From Chaetomium olivaceum (lineage: Eukaryota > Ascomycota > Sordariomycetes > Sordariales > Chaetomiaceae), in assembly GCA_039881045.1 (NCBI GenBank), contig JAYWVB010000005.1:186001-250000 (forward strand): DNA of 64,000 nucleotides, written 5' to 3'. Below are positions 35,801 through 46,279 of this stretch, one piece after another; the stretch's first letter is position 1, and each line of letters begins with the position of its first letter. Below the pieces are notes generated by a model that saw only the letters and a program-made list of their open reading frames with translations, made no database searches and was not told the origin of the DNA. The translations under genes and the position numbers were made by a program.

Positions 35801-38800
35801 GACTCCTTTATCGCCGCTTCGAGGTCCAGTTCGGTGGAGAAACGGCCTGCTGCTCTTCTACCCCCTTCAGGTTTGGAGTCGGAGCTTGCCGCCCTACCTG
35901 TGGTCCCCGGCGGCACTCCAGAGCTACTAAAGTACTCGCGGCTCCTGACCGCGGCCGGATCGTTCGACTGCGTGAACCGTAGATATGAATCATAGTTCTT
36001 CACGTATTCGCGTCGTACATCGTCCTGGGCTGAATGCGTGTCCTCGACCATGCGTTGAAAGCGCTGAAACAGAAAGTTGCCAAACTCGTCGGATTTATCG
36101 CCCAACTTTTGGACGCGCCGGCTTTGAAACCATGGCTTGACGTTGTAGATGGGGAGATCTTCGGTGGGTGGAGTGGCGGAAAACTCTCTGACGACTTCGA
36201 TACTCCCATAGATGCTCGCGTCGTCCTCGGTCCTGTCCTCGCTCCCCTCGTCCGGTGAGGCACTACTCCGCTCGGTTTCCGGCTGCTCAAACGGATGCGA
36301 GAAGAACGTCGGAGCATCTGCGGCGGTCGGCGGGCCGCTTATCAAGTCCGGGGCCGTGATTGGCTGGGGCTCTGCATCATGTTCCATGTCGACGTCTTCG
36401 TTCAACGGTTTCACTTCCCCGAGAGCTGGCGCTGGAGGCAATCCCAAACCTTCTGCATCGGTTTCCTCGACCTTTGGCTGAGGCTCGGGTGGGTGAACCA
36501 CGCTGTCGTCGGCTTCCACCGTTGGGATGGCCGAGGGCTCACGCGTCGCGAGCGCCTTTCCTTGGTCCTCCTGCTCTTGTGGTTCGGCATCGGGCATCTC
36601 CTTGTCGGCCACCTCTGCCCCAGGCTTCGGGCGAGGAAACGTGAAGCTGTCAGGGATGGGTCCGACAACGCTCGCCAGCCGCACGCTGTCGTTGAGCACG
36701 CTAAGCATAGACTCATGCACTGCGGTCGCGTATCGCTTGACGATGCCGACTGGGACCTTATCCACGGCATCCTTGAGCTTCTTAAGTTCCGCCTCTGTTT
36801 TGAAGATTTCCCGCTCAAAGTAGACATCCATATCCTCGTCGTCATCGGATTCGGAAGATTCGTCGGACGCAACGGGCGATGTTTCCCTCGCCGGCAACTG
36901 AACTCGAGAGGACGGGACTGCGAGCACAGTGGGCTTCTTCTTCTCGGCTGCGGACGACTGGGCTTGCTCCTTCGGTTCGGCGGTCTGAACCTCGCTGGGT
37001 TTCGGGATGACGGGGGCTGTTGCCGTTTGCTCGCTCGGACCGGCCTCCTGTTCGCGGGGTGGTTGTTCGGTATCCATTCCTCCCATTTTTAGGTCGACAC
37101 TGTTGGGGGCTGTTCTGGTCTCGCGATCAACCGACGTCCTAGCCGATTGTGAACCTCGCTCCGATTTTATCATAATCTCGTTCGGCCCGGTTGCGACGTG
37201 GAGGCCATAGCGCTCAGTAGTCAGAGCGTGAGAATCAGACCGGGCTCCAGGGCTCCTTGGGCGCTTGTCAAAGTCTCGATAGTCTGTGTGAGCAGAGTAG
37301 CTGCTGGGCCTCGCAGGCTGCGTGGGGAAGTTCTGTGATCTGGCGGTTTTCGGGGATTCCACCTGTGACTTTTTCGCAGTCAGCGACGGATTAATCCACT
37401 GCTTACTAGAGCGTTGCTGTTTTTGCTGAGCACGGGGGCCGAGAGGTATGAGCGGGCCACCATCCGGTAACACGGGCTTCGATGGGCCGGTCGGTGGTGG
37501 CCTTTCATTCCCGACCCCATGGCCGGCGGAAACGGGCCTCTCTTCGGTCAGTGCTCTCGGGCCCGTCGGCGGCGGCTTCCCCGTTAATGACTGGATTTCC
37601 GTCGATGTGGCCTGGCGGCTCGGGACGGAACCAAAAGCGGGTGCGGAGGGGGCGAGGGGCGGGGGTGAGACATCCTTTGCAGAGGGCGGTTCGTGTGAAA
37701 CCCGGTCAGACTTCGGGCGGATGAGCTCCCGCTCCCTGTTTTCCCTTTCTCTTATTTCGCGGTCATCACGAAGGTCCCTGGCCAGGTCCGGGTACCTGCT
37801 ATCTCTACGATCCCGATCATCCGGTTCCCGTCCCCACCGGCTTTCCTGCGACCGACTTCGTGGGTACCGGTCTCGGTCATCGTAAAAATTGCCCCTGTCT
37901 CTGCCGCCTCTCTGGTCCCAATCCCCCCGGCCTCGACCAACCCCTCTTCCCGCGCCGCGAAAGGGGCCGCCACGGAAGGGCGACGGCGCAAACATGGGGT
38001 CCGAGTTGGAGGAACCAGCGGAAAGCGGCCCGTCCCTTGAACCCCGCCTCGCGCGCTCTGCATCTACCCCCAATGGCGGGTCTCTCACATCCCTGAAATC
38101 TCTGCTAGGGAGTGGGGACCGTGCTCGTGGCGGAGGCGGAGAAGGCCTCCGGGCCCGAGGAAAGTCAACTCGATCGCGCTGGTCGCGCTGCCAATCCCGT
38201 TCCCGTTCCCGGTCGTGTACTCGTTCTCGTTCGCGGCTTCGCTCGTCCCTAAAATGTGGTCGATCTCGGTAGTCTTCACGCTCGCGTCCCCCATCGCGGC
38301 TGTCGTCCCGCCACTGGCGGCCACGCCCTCCACCTCGTCCCCTCCCACGAAAATCCCCGGCAAATCCGCCACCACGGGGGCCGCTGGGGGGATCAATGAG
38401 CGCCTTAGGCCCACGAGGAGGCTGAATTCCCGATAGGGAATCGCGGAAACTGTCACGGCCGGGAGGAAATCCCGGTGGGTTGCCCCGGGAATCCGGGGGC
38501 GGGCGCCGGCGGTCGGCATCGGGATACTGCGGACCACGATCCCCTCGGTCCCCATATGGCGACCGATCACGAGGTGACCGTGACCGACGGTCGCCGTCAA
38601 AACGGCCGCCTGGGTACCTCGACCTATTACCCAGAATCGTTAGCTTCGGCCGCAGGGAGCATATGGGTCATCTGGTATCGCAGGAAGAGGGCGATTGGTT
38701 CTTGCTCTGCGATTGAGCGCATCGCATGTGGGAAAACTGGGCCTTAACTGGACCCTTAACTGAGGACAACTTCGGATTTCGTATCCAACAAGGGGGGAAG

Positions 38801-38831
38801 CAAAAGTTTTCGAGGACGAGGGAACCTACAT
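31933..38831 (-). CDS. SNT1: Snt1/NCoR-type SANT-domain corepressor of the Set3 deacetylase complex
   Basis: Exons: AT of the start codon at 38831-38830, then 38623-34606 and 34549-31933, about 2210 residues allowing for two frameshifts. Snt1 is the SMRT/NCoR-like scaffold of the Set3 histone-deacetylase complex. The N-terminus is Arg/Ser/Asp-rich (RDRSP, RERERV repeats). A helical block EREIFKTEAELKKLKDAVD lies near residue 600. SANT1 is near 1005-1060 (NFSQEEAERFEKAYLETPKQ, then WGRISKEVGNRD) with a basic KKQPRRRKKGRGKQR tail. SANT2 near 1300-1350 (YWSVSETTDFPGLLRSFGTD, VKNYYVRQ) is split by intron 2. The C-terminal part has NIMSLLNDDDPPP and a poly-Gln/His tract. One G appears missing near 33213-33217, between MRVPSTG and MESAAEAQRDYY, and one in the GGT repeat at 32051-32058. 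After the second shift the chain ends GVYDRGEGRRF at 31933. Confidence 0.85.
32811..32890. repeat. CAG/CTG-type trinucleotide tract encoding poly-Gln/His in SNT1
   Basis: On the plus strand this is a run of gctgctgctgctgttgttgctg and ctgatgctgatgctgatgc type units. On the coding strand it gives long Gln runs interrupted by His. Similar shorter GTTGCTGCTG tracts lie at 32178-32220 and 32260-32280. Length polymorphism between strains is likely. Confidence 0.85.
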
Positions 38832-40021
38832 TGCACTGTGCGCAGGGAAGCGTCAGGTATCTCGAGTATCGGCGATGACGCGTCAATCCGACCGCATGAC
38901 TCTTGGGTTTCGGACTCTACCGGCTTAGGCGTCGCTATTGAGGGCTGTTGCTGAGGTGTACCGTAATGACGACGGGACTGGCGGGTGTCAGCAGCAAGGC
39001 GCCGGCCGAGGTGCGCGGACGGTCGGGCTGCCGCGCGCACACTGCAGTGACAACTGCACAACACGGCCTCGGAACGCACAAAAATCCACCTCAAATATAG
39101 GATGGCCCTGGTCTCAGAATAGAACCCCGATAAAGTGACGACAGCGACCAGCCTGAGCCCGTGTTCGGATGCAATGAAAACAGGGACGCGATTTGGATGG
39201 AGGGTTGATGTTTTGGAGGAGAAGGGGCATCTCGAACCTGGCTGAAGATTGGATGGCTCGAGAGTGGGTCTTGAATCGCTGCCTTCCTGGCCACACAAGG
39301 CCACTGTCACACAAGCGCCCCAGCACACGGCAACCTGAGCTCCAATTCGTGTGTTGCGCTGCAGGGAGCGCGGTACGTACCGATTTCCATGTCGGAAACA
39401 GCTCTGAGAGGATGCATGACCCACCTCGGCGTTTGCCACACAGATGCAAATTTGTGGAGCAACCCGCTGTTTCGTGCCGCACGCTAGACTCGATTTGCTA
39501 CGCCCTCCACACCCGTTGCAAAGGTCCGATTGGTGGGGGCTCGGCTGAAAGAGGAAGAGATTTAAATGTTAGTGCAACAGCCTTCAAATCTCGGATAGGC
39601 ATTGGGCCTGGGGCTCCCGCTTTGAGCTTGCTTTTCGAGAGTTTCAAGAGCTAAAATTGAAAATCAGATTGTGTCCTGATAGGCTGAGTTACAGCTTCTC
39701 GACAAAACAGGAATCAACCGTCGGAACGGAGTCAACCCTGGAAATCGCACATACAAGGAGCGTTCAGAACAGTCATCGAACAAGTGGAGCGGGGTACCTG
39801 TACGGAATATTCGTAACAAACGACAAGAAGCTCTCGCCGGTCATCCGGATGTTCTAGACTGGGTCGATCACAACATCAAATCTAGAATCATCCAGGGCAT
39901 CAACCATATTTTATCTACGTACACAAAATACCCGCTGGACAAGAGTGCTCAGCTGGTTAGTTAGTAACGACAACTACTTTCTCACCTCCATCACACACCA
40001 CTCCCACCGAGTGCCGCCGAG
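38832..40021. promoter_or_regulatory. Divergent intergenic region between SNT1 and deoxyhypusine synthase
   Basis: This 1.2 kb must hold both promoters and the SNT1 leader. In the SNT1 leader an in-frame TGA lies seven codons before the proposed split start. No conserved protein is seen. A run of plausible codons on the minus strand at 38756-39439 is rejected because it lies across the SNT1 intron and carries no motif. Confidence 0.4.
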
Positions 40022-41234
40022 ATGGACCGTGACACCCAGGCACCCCCCAGCGCCGCCACAGATGCGGTGCTGGTCAAGTCGGTCGAGATGCCAGAAAACG
40101 CCCAAAAGGTGGAAGAGCTTGACTTCAACAAGTTCAAGGGCCGGCCCATCACCGTGGACGACCTCTTCCAGGGCATGAAGCACATGGGTTTCCAGGCGTC
40201 GTCCATGTGCGAGGCCGTCCGCATCATCAACGAAATGGTACGAACCGGTTGAGTTTGAGTTTGTCTGCAGTACGGGGCACGGGGCCGAGTACCGCGGCGC
40301 GCGCGGTGCACTTCACAACTAACCGAGTCTAGCGAGCATGGAAAGACCCCGAGTCAGGGGACAAGACCACCATCTTCCTAGGCTACACCTCCAACATGAT
40401 CTCGTCCGGTCTGCGGGGCGTATTCCGGTATCTGGTCCAGCACAAGCACGTCTCCGCCATCGTGACCACGGCGGGCGGCATCGAGGAGGACTTCATCAAA
40501 TGCCTCGGCGACACGTACATGTCGTCCTTCAGCGAGCCCGGCGCGGAGCTGCGCGCCAAGGGCCTCAACCGGATCGGCAACCTGGTCGTGCCCAACTCTA
40601 ACTACTGCGCCTTCGAGGATTGGGTTGTGCCCATCCTCGACAAAATGCTAGAGGAGCAAGAAGCTAGCAAGGGAACTGAGGACGAGCTCCACTGGACACC
40701 CTCCAAGATCATCCACCGGCTCGGCAAAGAGATCAACGACGAGCGATCCGTGTACTACTGGGCTTACAAGAACAACATCCCCGTCTTCTGCCCGGCCCTC
40801 ACCGACGGTAGCCTGGGCGACATGCTGTACTTCCACACGTTCAAGACCTCGCCGCAACAGCTCCGGGTCGACATCGTCGAGGACATCCGTAAGATCAACA
40901 CGATTGCGGTGCGGGCCAAGCGCGCGGGCATGATCATCCTGGGCGGCGGGGTGATCAAGCACCACATCGCGAATGCCTGCCTGATGCGCAATGGGGCCGA
41001 GTCGGCCGTGTACATCAACACGGCGCAGGAGTTTGATGGGAGTGATGCTGGGGCCCGGCCGGACGAGGCCGTGTCGTGGGGGAAGATCAAGGTTGGCGCG
41101 GATGCGGTCAAGGTGAGTAGTCTCTGTCTGTGAATGCGTGTGGGTGTTTGCTGACTGTCGTCAAGGTCTACGTGGAAGCTACCACTTGCTTTCCATTTAT
41201 TGTAGCCAATACTTTCGCGAAAGAGGATCAATAG
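40022..41234 (+). CDS. DYS1: Deoxyhypusine synthase
   Basis: Three exons, 40022-40237, 40333-41112 and 41166-41234, encode 354 residues, the normal length. The enzyme moves the aminobutyl group of spermidine to one lysine of eIF5A using NAD, the first step of hypusine formation, and is essential. Conserved blocks: FKGRPITVDDLFQGMKHMGF, TIFLGYTSNMISSGLRGVFR, IVTTAGGIEEDFIKCLG, NLVVPNSNYCAFEDW, NIPVFCPALTDGSLGDMLYF, GGGVIKHHIANACLMRNGA and the active-site lysine loop DEAVSWGKIKVGADAVKVYV. The last intron splits that block just before VYVEATTCFPFIVANTFAKE. All boundaries are GT-AG and in phase. It is the best-conserved gene in the window and shows no indel. Confidence 0.97.
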
Positions 41235-41852
41235 ACATTGATTTGCTGGCCATCGTGGACTAGTGTACGAGCTTTGACCCCTACCTGTGAGACAATGTGG
41301 CTTTCCATCTGATATTGAGGTGCTTTCCACGCGGAATGTCGTCAATTATTCAGTATAACGTTGCTTTTTACAGGGCCTCGCCTTCTCCATCCGGCGATCT
41401 CACCCTATGGCAACCCCGTCGCTCCCCACCTCTGTCTTGATCACCCTATCCCTATTCTACCTGTAAACAATGGCAGAGAAGAGAAGGCAAAAAGGAGCGA
41501 GGAGTATCGGCGGATGACGTGGGAACTTCGGATGGAGGAGTGTATTACTGGAGGACGGCGGCGCTCGGTAACGGCACAAGAAGCAGAGGCAGCGTCGTAT
41601 AGCCAGTTGTGGTATCCCCCATCCTGGTACCCGCTCTCTCGTCTCTGACGGAGACTGTATCTGGGAGTTGGAGTGACGGGGCATGCATTATCTCACAAGC
41701 TTCTACTGACGAGTGGCCACGCGACCAACTTTGGCCGCGGTTCGTTAGAAGTCTCAGTCTCGGAACAAATATGCTTGTTACTTTGCCGGCCCAGCACCTA
41801 AATAACAGGGCTCAACAGTCAATATCAGTCCATCAACCCCGGCATGACATGC
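41235..41852. other. Convergent intergenic region between DYS1 and the HMG-CoA lyase gene
   Basis: Both flanking genes end here. No coding, RNA or repeat feature is recognised. Confidence 0.45.
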
Positions 41853-43025
41853 CTACGCTTCCCTCTTATCCGCCTCAGTCCTCTTCCTCGCCCCGAGTAC
41901 GGCCTTCCCAACGGTACTCGCATTCTCCTTCCCAATCTCGCGTGTAATCCACTCCCCCACATCCACGACCGCATCCAAATCCACGCCCGTATCCATCCCC
42001 AACGTCTCCATAAAATACACCACATCCTCCGTCGCCACATTCCCCGTCGCCCCCGGCGAGTACGGACACCCACCCAAACCCCCAACACTGCAATCAAACG
42101 TCCTGATCCCATGCTCCAGCGCCACCGCGGTATTCACCAGCGCCTGGCCATACGTATCATGGAAGTGCATCGCGACATCCTCATTCCTGACCCCCGCCTT
42201 GGCCAAACAATTCAGCAGCTCCTTCGTCCGCGGCGCCGTGCCCATGCCCGTGGTATCCCCCAGCGCGATCTCATCCGCGCCCATTTCCAGCAACTCGGTC
42301 GCCACCTGCGCAACCCTATGCGGGTCCACATCGTACCCTTCAAACGGGCACCCCAGCACAACGGAGATGTAGGCGCGCACGCGCAGGGCGTGGGTGTCCT
42401 TGGCAGCCTGGATGACCTCGCGGAAGCGGGCGAGGGAGGTGGCGATGTCGCAGTTGAGGTTGCGCTGGGAGAAGGACTCGGTGGCGGAGGCGAAGACGGC
42501 GATTTCGAGGGCGGGTTTGGCCTTGGTCGGGGGCGCGCCCTCGGCGGTGAAGGCGGTGGGGTGTTGGGAGAGGATGGCGAAGGCGTTGGTGAGGCCTTTG
42601 AGGTTCGGGGCGAGGAAAGAGAAAGTGAGCGGGTTGGGGCTGGCAGGTGGGTGTTGCAGGAGGTGTTGGAGGATTTCGGAGGAGTTGTCCATCTGGAGGG
42701 GTGGGATGGTTAGGTGGGTGTTTGGTTGGTATGGATGGAAGGGAGGGGTTCATACCTGGGGTACCCATTTGGGCGAGACGAATGACCCGGCCTCAATGGT
42801 GGTCAATCCTGTCTTTGCCAGGCGCTCAATCAATTCGAGTTTGGTTGTCAGTGGGATGGCGCGCTTCTCGTTTTGGAGGCCATCGCGGGGGCCGACCTCG
42901 ACGAGTTTCACGCGGTAATCGGACGAGGCGCGCTGCTGATCGGATGCTGTCGCGAATGTTCGGGCATTGCGCATACACGGCCGGCTGGCCAGCAGTCGAC
43001 GAGAAAGCAGCGCAAACCTCGCCAT
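41853..43025 (-). CDS. Hydroxymethylglutaryl-CoA lyase, probably mitochondrial
   Basis: Two exons, 43025-42756 and 42692-41853, encode 369 residues. The enzyme cleaves HMG-CoA to acetoacetate and acetyl-CoA, the last step of leucine degradation. The N-terminus MARFALLSRRLLASRPCMRN is an Arg-rich amphipathic presequence with no acidic residue. Family motifs: VKLVEVGPRDGLQNEK (the RDG arginine and metal aspartate), IEAGSFVSPKWVPQM formed across the intron, AVFASATESFSQRNLNC, YISVVLGCPFEGYDV, IALGDTTGMGTA, MHFHDTYGQALVNT (metal histidines), and the active-site cysteine loop VGGLGGCPYSPGATGNVATE. The intron falls between WVPQ and MDNS. The gene ends KREA with no peroxisomal SKL-like tripeptide, so mitochondria are the likely location. 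Confidence 0.95.
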
Positions 43026-43658
43026 TGTGTGTGTTGATCAGTCCATGAACGAGAAGAGAAAGGGGTTGATGACGGCTGTCGGTAGCCGGAGAGGAGGTGC
43101 TAACAGGTGGCCGAGCACCCATCGTGAGCGCATACCATCGGCGTACTGTGCACAAGCCCGAGGATGCTCACGTGATGACTATCTGACCGATCCACTCTTC
43201 AACGGCAGCTGCACGGCCCCACCTAAACTCACCCCACCGCAGCTCGACAGTGTAAGTCTCCGTCATTCATCCCATTTCTCCCATCACTTATTACTTGACA
43301 TCGAAATCGCTGCATCATCGGATTACTTACAAACTTTACTTCCGGCCGTTACTCATTTTAGGAGATATTGTGGGAGGTGGGCTAGGGCAACCAACCCCGC
43401 CTCCCACATCTCGCAGACGGTAGGTTGACCGATTTCCTGAGCTTTTCTCTCCTTCATCACACAACCCGCTTTACAGCCCAGAGGGAGGCATCAGGTGTCT
43501 TACCGATATTCACTTTGATTCTCAGTTTTCAATATCCTCGACAGCGGCAAATCGTAGTTGATCCGATTATCTCCATCATCATTGAAGTTGACGGTACAGA
43601 CCGTGCAGATATTAATTTACCAATCTTTATTTTCTTCTCGTTGGCATATACAACCAAC
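43026..43658. other. Intergenic region; short near-perfect inverted repeat at 43369-43408
   Basis: Upstream part is the HMG-CoA lyase promoter. At 43369-43408 a 12-bp arm tgtgggaggtgg is mirrored by ccgcctcccaca with one mismatch around a 16-bp loop. It starts TG and ends CA and lies about 250 bp before the Gag-like ORF, so it could be the edge of a degenerate LTR. No second LTR was found downstream inside the window. Confidence 0.3.
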
Positions 43659-44447
43659 ATGGATTCTTTCCAACGTTACAGTATCATGGCGGGTCAAGAA
43701 CATCAAGGCCAGCTTATAGTCCGAAAGATGAGACCGATCCCAAACCTGTACGATCGCAGGTACTTCCCGGCGTGGAAGGATAACCTCCATTCCGTCTTAA
43801 AGAGTGAAGGATTAGATAAATACATCACAACCGACATCCCCCAACCAGAGGACTCCACAGAACGACGCCGGTGGCTAAACGACAGAGCCGACATAGACGA
43901 CTACCTCCGCGAGATGGTCCCCAGCGAAGGCACCTGGAACGCTCTAAAAGGCCTAGGCTGGGACAGCCGAGACATAAACCCAAAGAAGACCTACGACAAG
44001 CTAGTCCAGCACTTCGAACAGGGCGCCAGTGACGAGGGCATCAAGATGCTCCAAGAGTTTGCCACCATCCGCCGCAGCGACTACGCTGGCATGGCCGCCT
44101 TCCTGCTCCGCGTCCGATACCTACGCAAACTACTACAGGCGAGCGGCGAGTACGGCGTATCGGACACGGCATACTTGTGGCTGGCGCTGAAGGGCATTTC
44201 CAACGAGTATCCAGAGGTGTATAGCCGGTGTGTGACGGCCCTCGGCAACAAAACTCTGCACTGGGACGGTTTGATGGCCGAGTTCCGACAGCTGGCGGTG
44301 GCAGAGCTCGTGCAACCCGCCGCGATGTCGTTTTCCTCGTGGCAGACGACCGGTATCGCAGAGTTGCAGCGGGTGGGACGGGGCTCTCCGTGGCAGGCAT
44401 TGGGGCCCTCGTGGGCGGGACTGGGCACTACCTGGCGAAGGAACTAA
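43659..44447 (+). CDS. Copia-type Gag-like protein, isolated ORF
   Basis: An open frame of 262 residues starting MDSFQRYSIMAGQEHQ. The middle resembles the Gag N-terminal domain of Ty1/copia retrotransposons (DUF4219/UBN2 type): LYDRRYFPAWKDNLHSVLKS, a helix EMVPSEGTWNALKGLGW, and DKLVQHFEQGASDEGIKMLQ with later WLALKGIS and YSRCVTALGN. No zinc knuckle, protease, integrase or reverse transcriptase follows. The ORF stops 18 bp before the TA target of the pogo element, so the transposon sits next to it rather than inside it as now read. The Gly/Trp-rich end (from about residue 228) looks like a read-through tail, so the original C-terminus may be lost. It could be a retrotransposon remnant or a domesticated Gag; the intact frame slightly favours the second or a young insertion. 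Confidence 0.6.
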   Translation: MDSFQRYSIMAGQEHQGQLIVRKMRPIPNLYDRRYFPAWKDNLHSVLKSEGLDKYITTDIPQPEDSTERRRWLNDRADIDDYLREMVPSEGTWNALKGLGWDSRDINPKKTYDKLVQHFEQGASDEGIKMLQEFATIRRSDYAGMAAFLLRVRYLRKLLQASGEYGVSDTAYLWLALKGISNEYPEVYSRCVTALGNKTLHWDGLMAEFRQLAVAELVQPAAMSFSSWQTTGIAELQRVGRGSPWQALGPSWAGLGTTWRRN

Positions 44448-44465
44448 ATGTCAACAAATAGATTA

Positions 44466-44512
44466 ACGTACTTGCATAACGAAGCGCCCACCATAACGAA
44501 GCGCCCACTTTT
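44466..44512 (+). repeat. Left terminal inverted repeat of the pogo element, with two 17-bp direct units
   Basis: Begins acgtacttg and then carries two exact head-to-tail copies of cataacgaagcgcccac (44475-44491 and 44492-44508). The doubled unit is likely the transposase binding site, as doubled sites inside TIRs are known in other Tc1-mariner elements. Confidence 0.93.
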
Positions 44513-44563
44513 TTACACCTAACAACCTTCCAACTCTATCCTCACTTTTCTCCACACAACAAA

Positions 44564-46219
44564 ATGGAATCTCTTCCAAAAGAAACTCGTATGATCCTTG
44601 CGCTTGAAGCTCTCAAGAAAGACCCTAAACTTTCTGTCCGAAAAGCTTCTGCGATCTACGAGGTCTCACGAAGCTCGCTCCGCGACCGACGCGCCGGAAA
44701 GCAACCACGACGCGAAATACCAGCCAACCTTCGAAAACTGACTGACTTTGAAGAGCAAGTCCTTCTTGAGAGAGTACTCGACCTTGATGCGCGAGGATTT
44801 CAGCCCCAGCTCTCGGACCTTCGAGAAATGGCCGATCGCCTTCGGGCCGCACGCGGCGCGTCGGGCGTCGGACCCCGATGGGCAAACGGTTTCGTAAAGC
44901 GACATTCCAAGGTTACGACGCGTTTCCGACGCCGAATCGATTACAAGAGAGCCCAATGCGAAGATCCCGACGTAGTAAACGCGTGGTTTCGGCTCGTACG
45001 CAACGTAATCGATAAATACGCGATCCAAGAGGGGGACATCTACAACTTCGACGAGACTGGGTTCCAGATGGGCATACTTTCGAGTGCAAAGGTCGTGACG
45101 AGCTCCGAGCGACGTGGACGGCCTCGCACAAAGCAGCCTGGCAATCGAGAGTGGGTTACGGTGATCCAAGCTGTGTGTGCGGATGGCTGGGTCGTGCCGC
45201 CGTACTTTGTCGTCAAGGGGAAAAACCACCTCCTCCCTTGGTACCAGGACAGCCGGTTCCAGCCCGAATGGAGAGTCCATACAAGCGAGAATGGCTGGAC
45301 AACAAATGAGATTGGCCTCGATTGGCTAAAACATTTCGACGAGGCTACCAAACGCCGTACGAGAGGGGTACATCGACTGCTCATCCTTGACGGCCACGAA
45401 AGCCACCACTCGGTCGACTTCGAAGATTTCTGCAAGGCCAACAACATTGTTACACTTTGCATGCCTCCCCATTCTTCCCACTTTCTCCAGCCTCTTGATG
45501 TTGGGTGTTTTAGTCCGCTCAAGGCCTCGTACGGCAAGCGGATTGAGCAGATGATGCGGATGCAGATCACCCACATTACGAAGGAGGACTTCTTCGACGC
45601 GTTTGTCGAGGCATTTCACGCTTCAATCACAGCGAACAACATACGAGCGGGCTTTAGAGCAACTGGCCTTGTTCCTTTTGACCCTGAATTGGTAGTTTCT
45701 TGCCTCGACCCTAAGCCACTTACCCCATCTCCTCCAAACTCGCGTCCCGGAACAGCCTCGACTTGGGCCCTGAAGACCCCATCCAATGCGTACGACGCGA
45801 CCAAGAGCTCCATCACTCTCAAGCGGAAGATCGAGAACCATCAAGGTAGCTCTCCGACTCACATTTTCGACATCATCGACTTGCAGGCCAAGAGCATCTC
45901 AAAATTGGCACATGAAATGGTGTTACTCCGAGCTGAGGCCCAGGAACTTCGTACAGCAAATGAGCGACTAAGCAAGCGCCGTAGGACAAAGAAAACGCGT
46001 CTGCAGGAAGGAGGATCACTTAGTTTACAAGAGGCAAAGGGTTTGATGGCTGACCGGGGACTTGGTGATAAGGACTGCGAGGAAACGTCAGGGAGTAGTG
46101 GTTGTATAACAGTGGGTGGGCCACGCATTCGGCTCTGCAGCAACTGCAAGAAGCCCGGCCACAATGCGCGGACATGTCAAGTAGTTTGCGAGATGTCTGA
46201 AGACAGTGACTCCGAGTAG
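44564..46219 (+). CDS. Pogo/Fot1 DD35D transposase with C-terminal CCHC zinc knuckle
   Basis: A 551-residue intronless frame starting 98 bp inside the left end. The N-terminus carries a psq-type helix-turn-helix (ALKKDPKLSVRKASAIYEVS, then RSSLRDR) and a CENP-B/Tc5-like second HTH (LERVLDLDARGFQPQLSDLR to VGPRWANGFVKRHSKV). The DDE_1 catalytic core has Asp in YNFDETGFQMG, Asp in RLLILDGHESHHS, and Asp in SSHFLQPLDVGCFSPLK. The last two are separated by 35 residues, so the triad is DD35D. A coiled-coil segment (IIDLQAKSISKLAHEMVLLR, AEAQELRTANERL) precedes a basic patch RRRTKKTR. The chain ends with CSNCKKPGHNARTC, a CX2CX4HX4C zinc knuckle more typical of Gag proteins. All catalytic residues are present and no frame defect exists. 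Confidence 0.93.
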   Translation: MESLPKETRMILALEALKKDPKLSVRKASAIYEVSRSSLRDRRAGKQPRREIPANLRKLTDFEEQVLLERVLDLDARGFQPQLSDLREMADRLRAARGASGVGPRWANGFVKRHSKVTTRFRRRIDYKRAQCEDPDVVNAWFRLVRNVIDKYAIQEGDIYNFDETGFQMGILSSAKVVTSSERRGRPRTKQPGNREWVTVIQAVCADGWVVPPYFVVKGKNHLLPWYQDSRFQPEWRVHTSENGWTTNEIGLDWLKHFDEATKRRTRGVHRLLILDGHESHHSVDFEDFCKANNIVTLCMPPHSSHFLQPLDVGCFSPLKASYGKRIEQMMRMQITHITKEDFFDAFVEAFHASITANNIRAGFRATGLVPFDPELVVSCLDPKPLTPSPPNSRPGTASTWALKTPSNAYDATKSSITLKRKIENHQGSSPTHIFDIIDLQAKSISKLAHEMVLLRAEAQELRTANERLSKRRRTKKTRLQEGGSLSLQEAKGLMADRGLGDKDCEETSGSSGCITVGGPRIRLCSNCKKPGHNARTCQVVCEMSEDSDSE

Positions 46220-46279
46220 TTTCAATTGATTTGAGCTGTTGTGGCTGAATTGACTTACACAAAGTGGTTGAGGTCCGGG

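Noticed and set aside
38756..39439. 228-codon minus-strand ORF upstream of SNT1 as a separate gene
   Set aside because: Lies across the proposed SNT1 first intron and leader, with no conserved motif; better explained as chance open frame.
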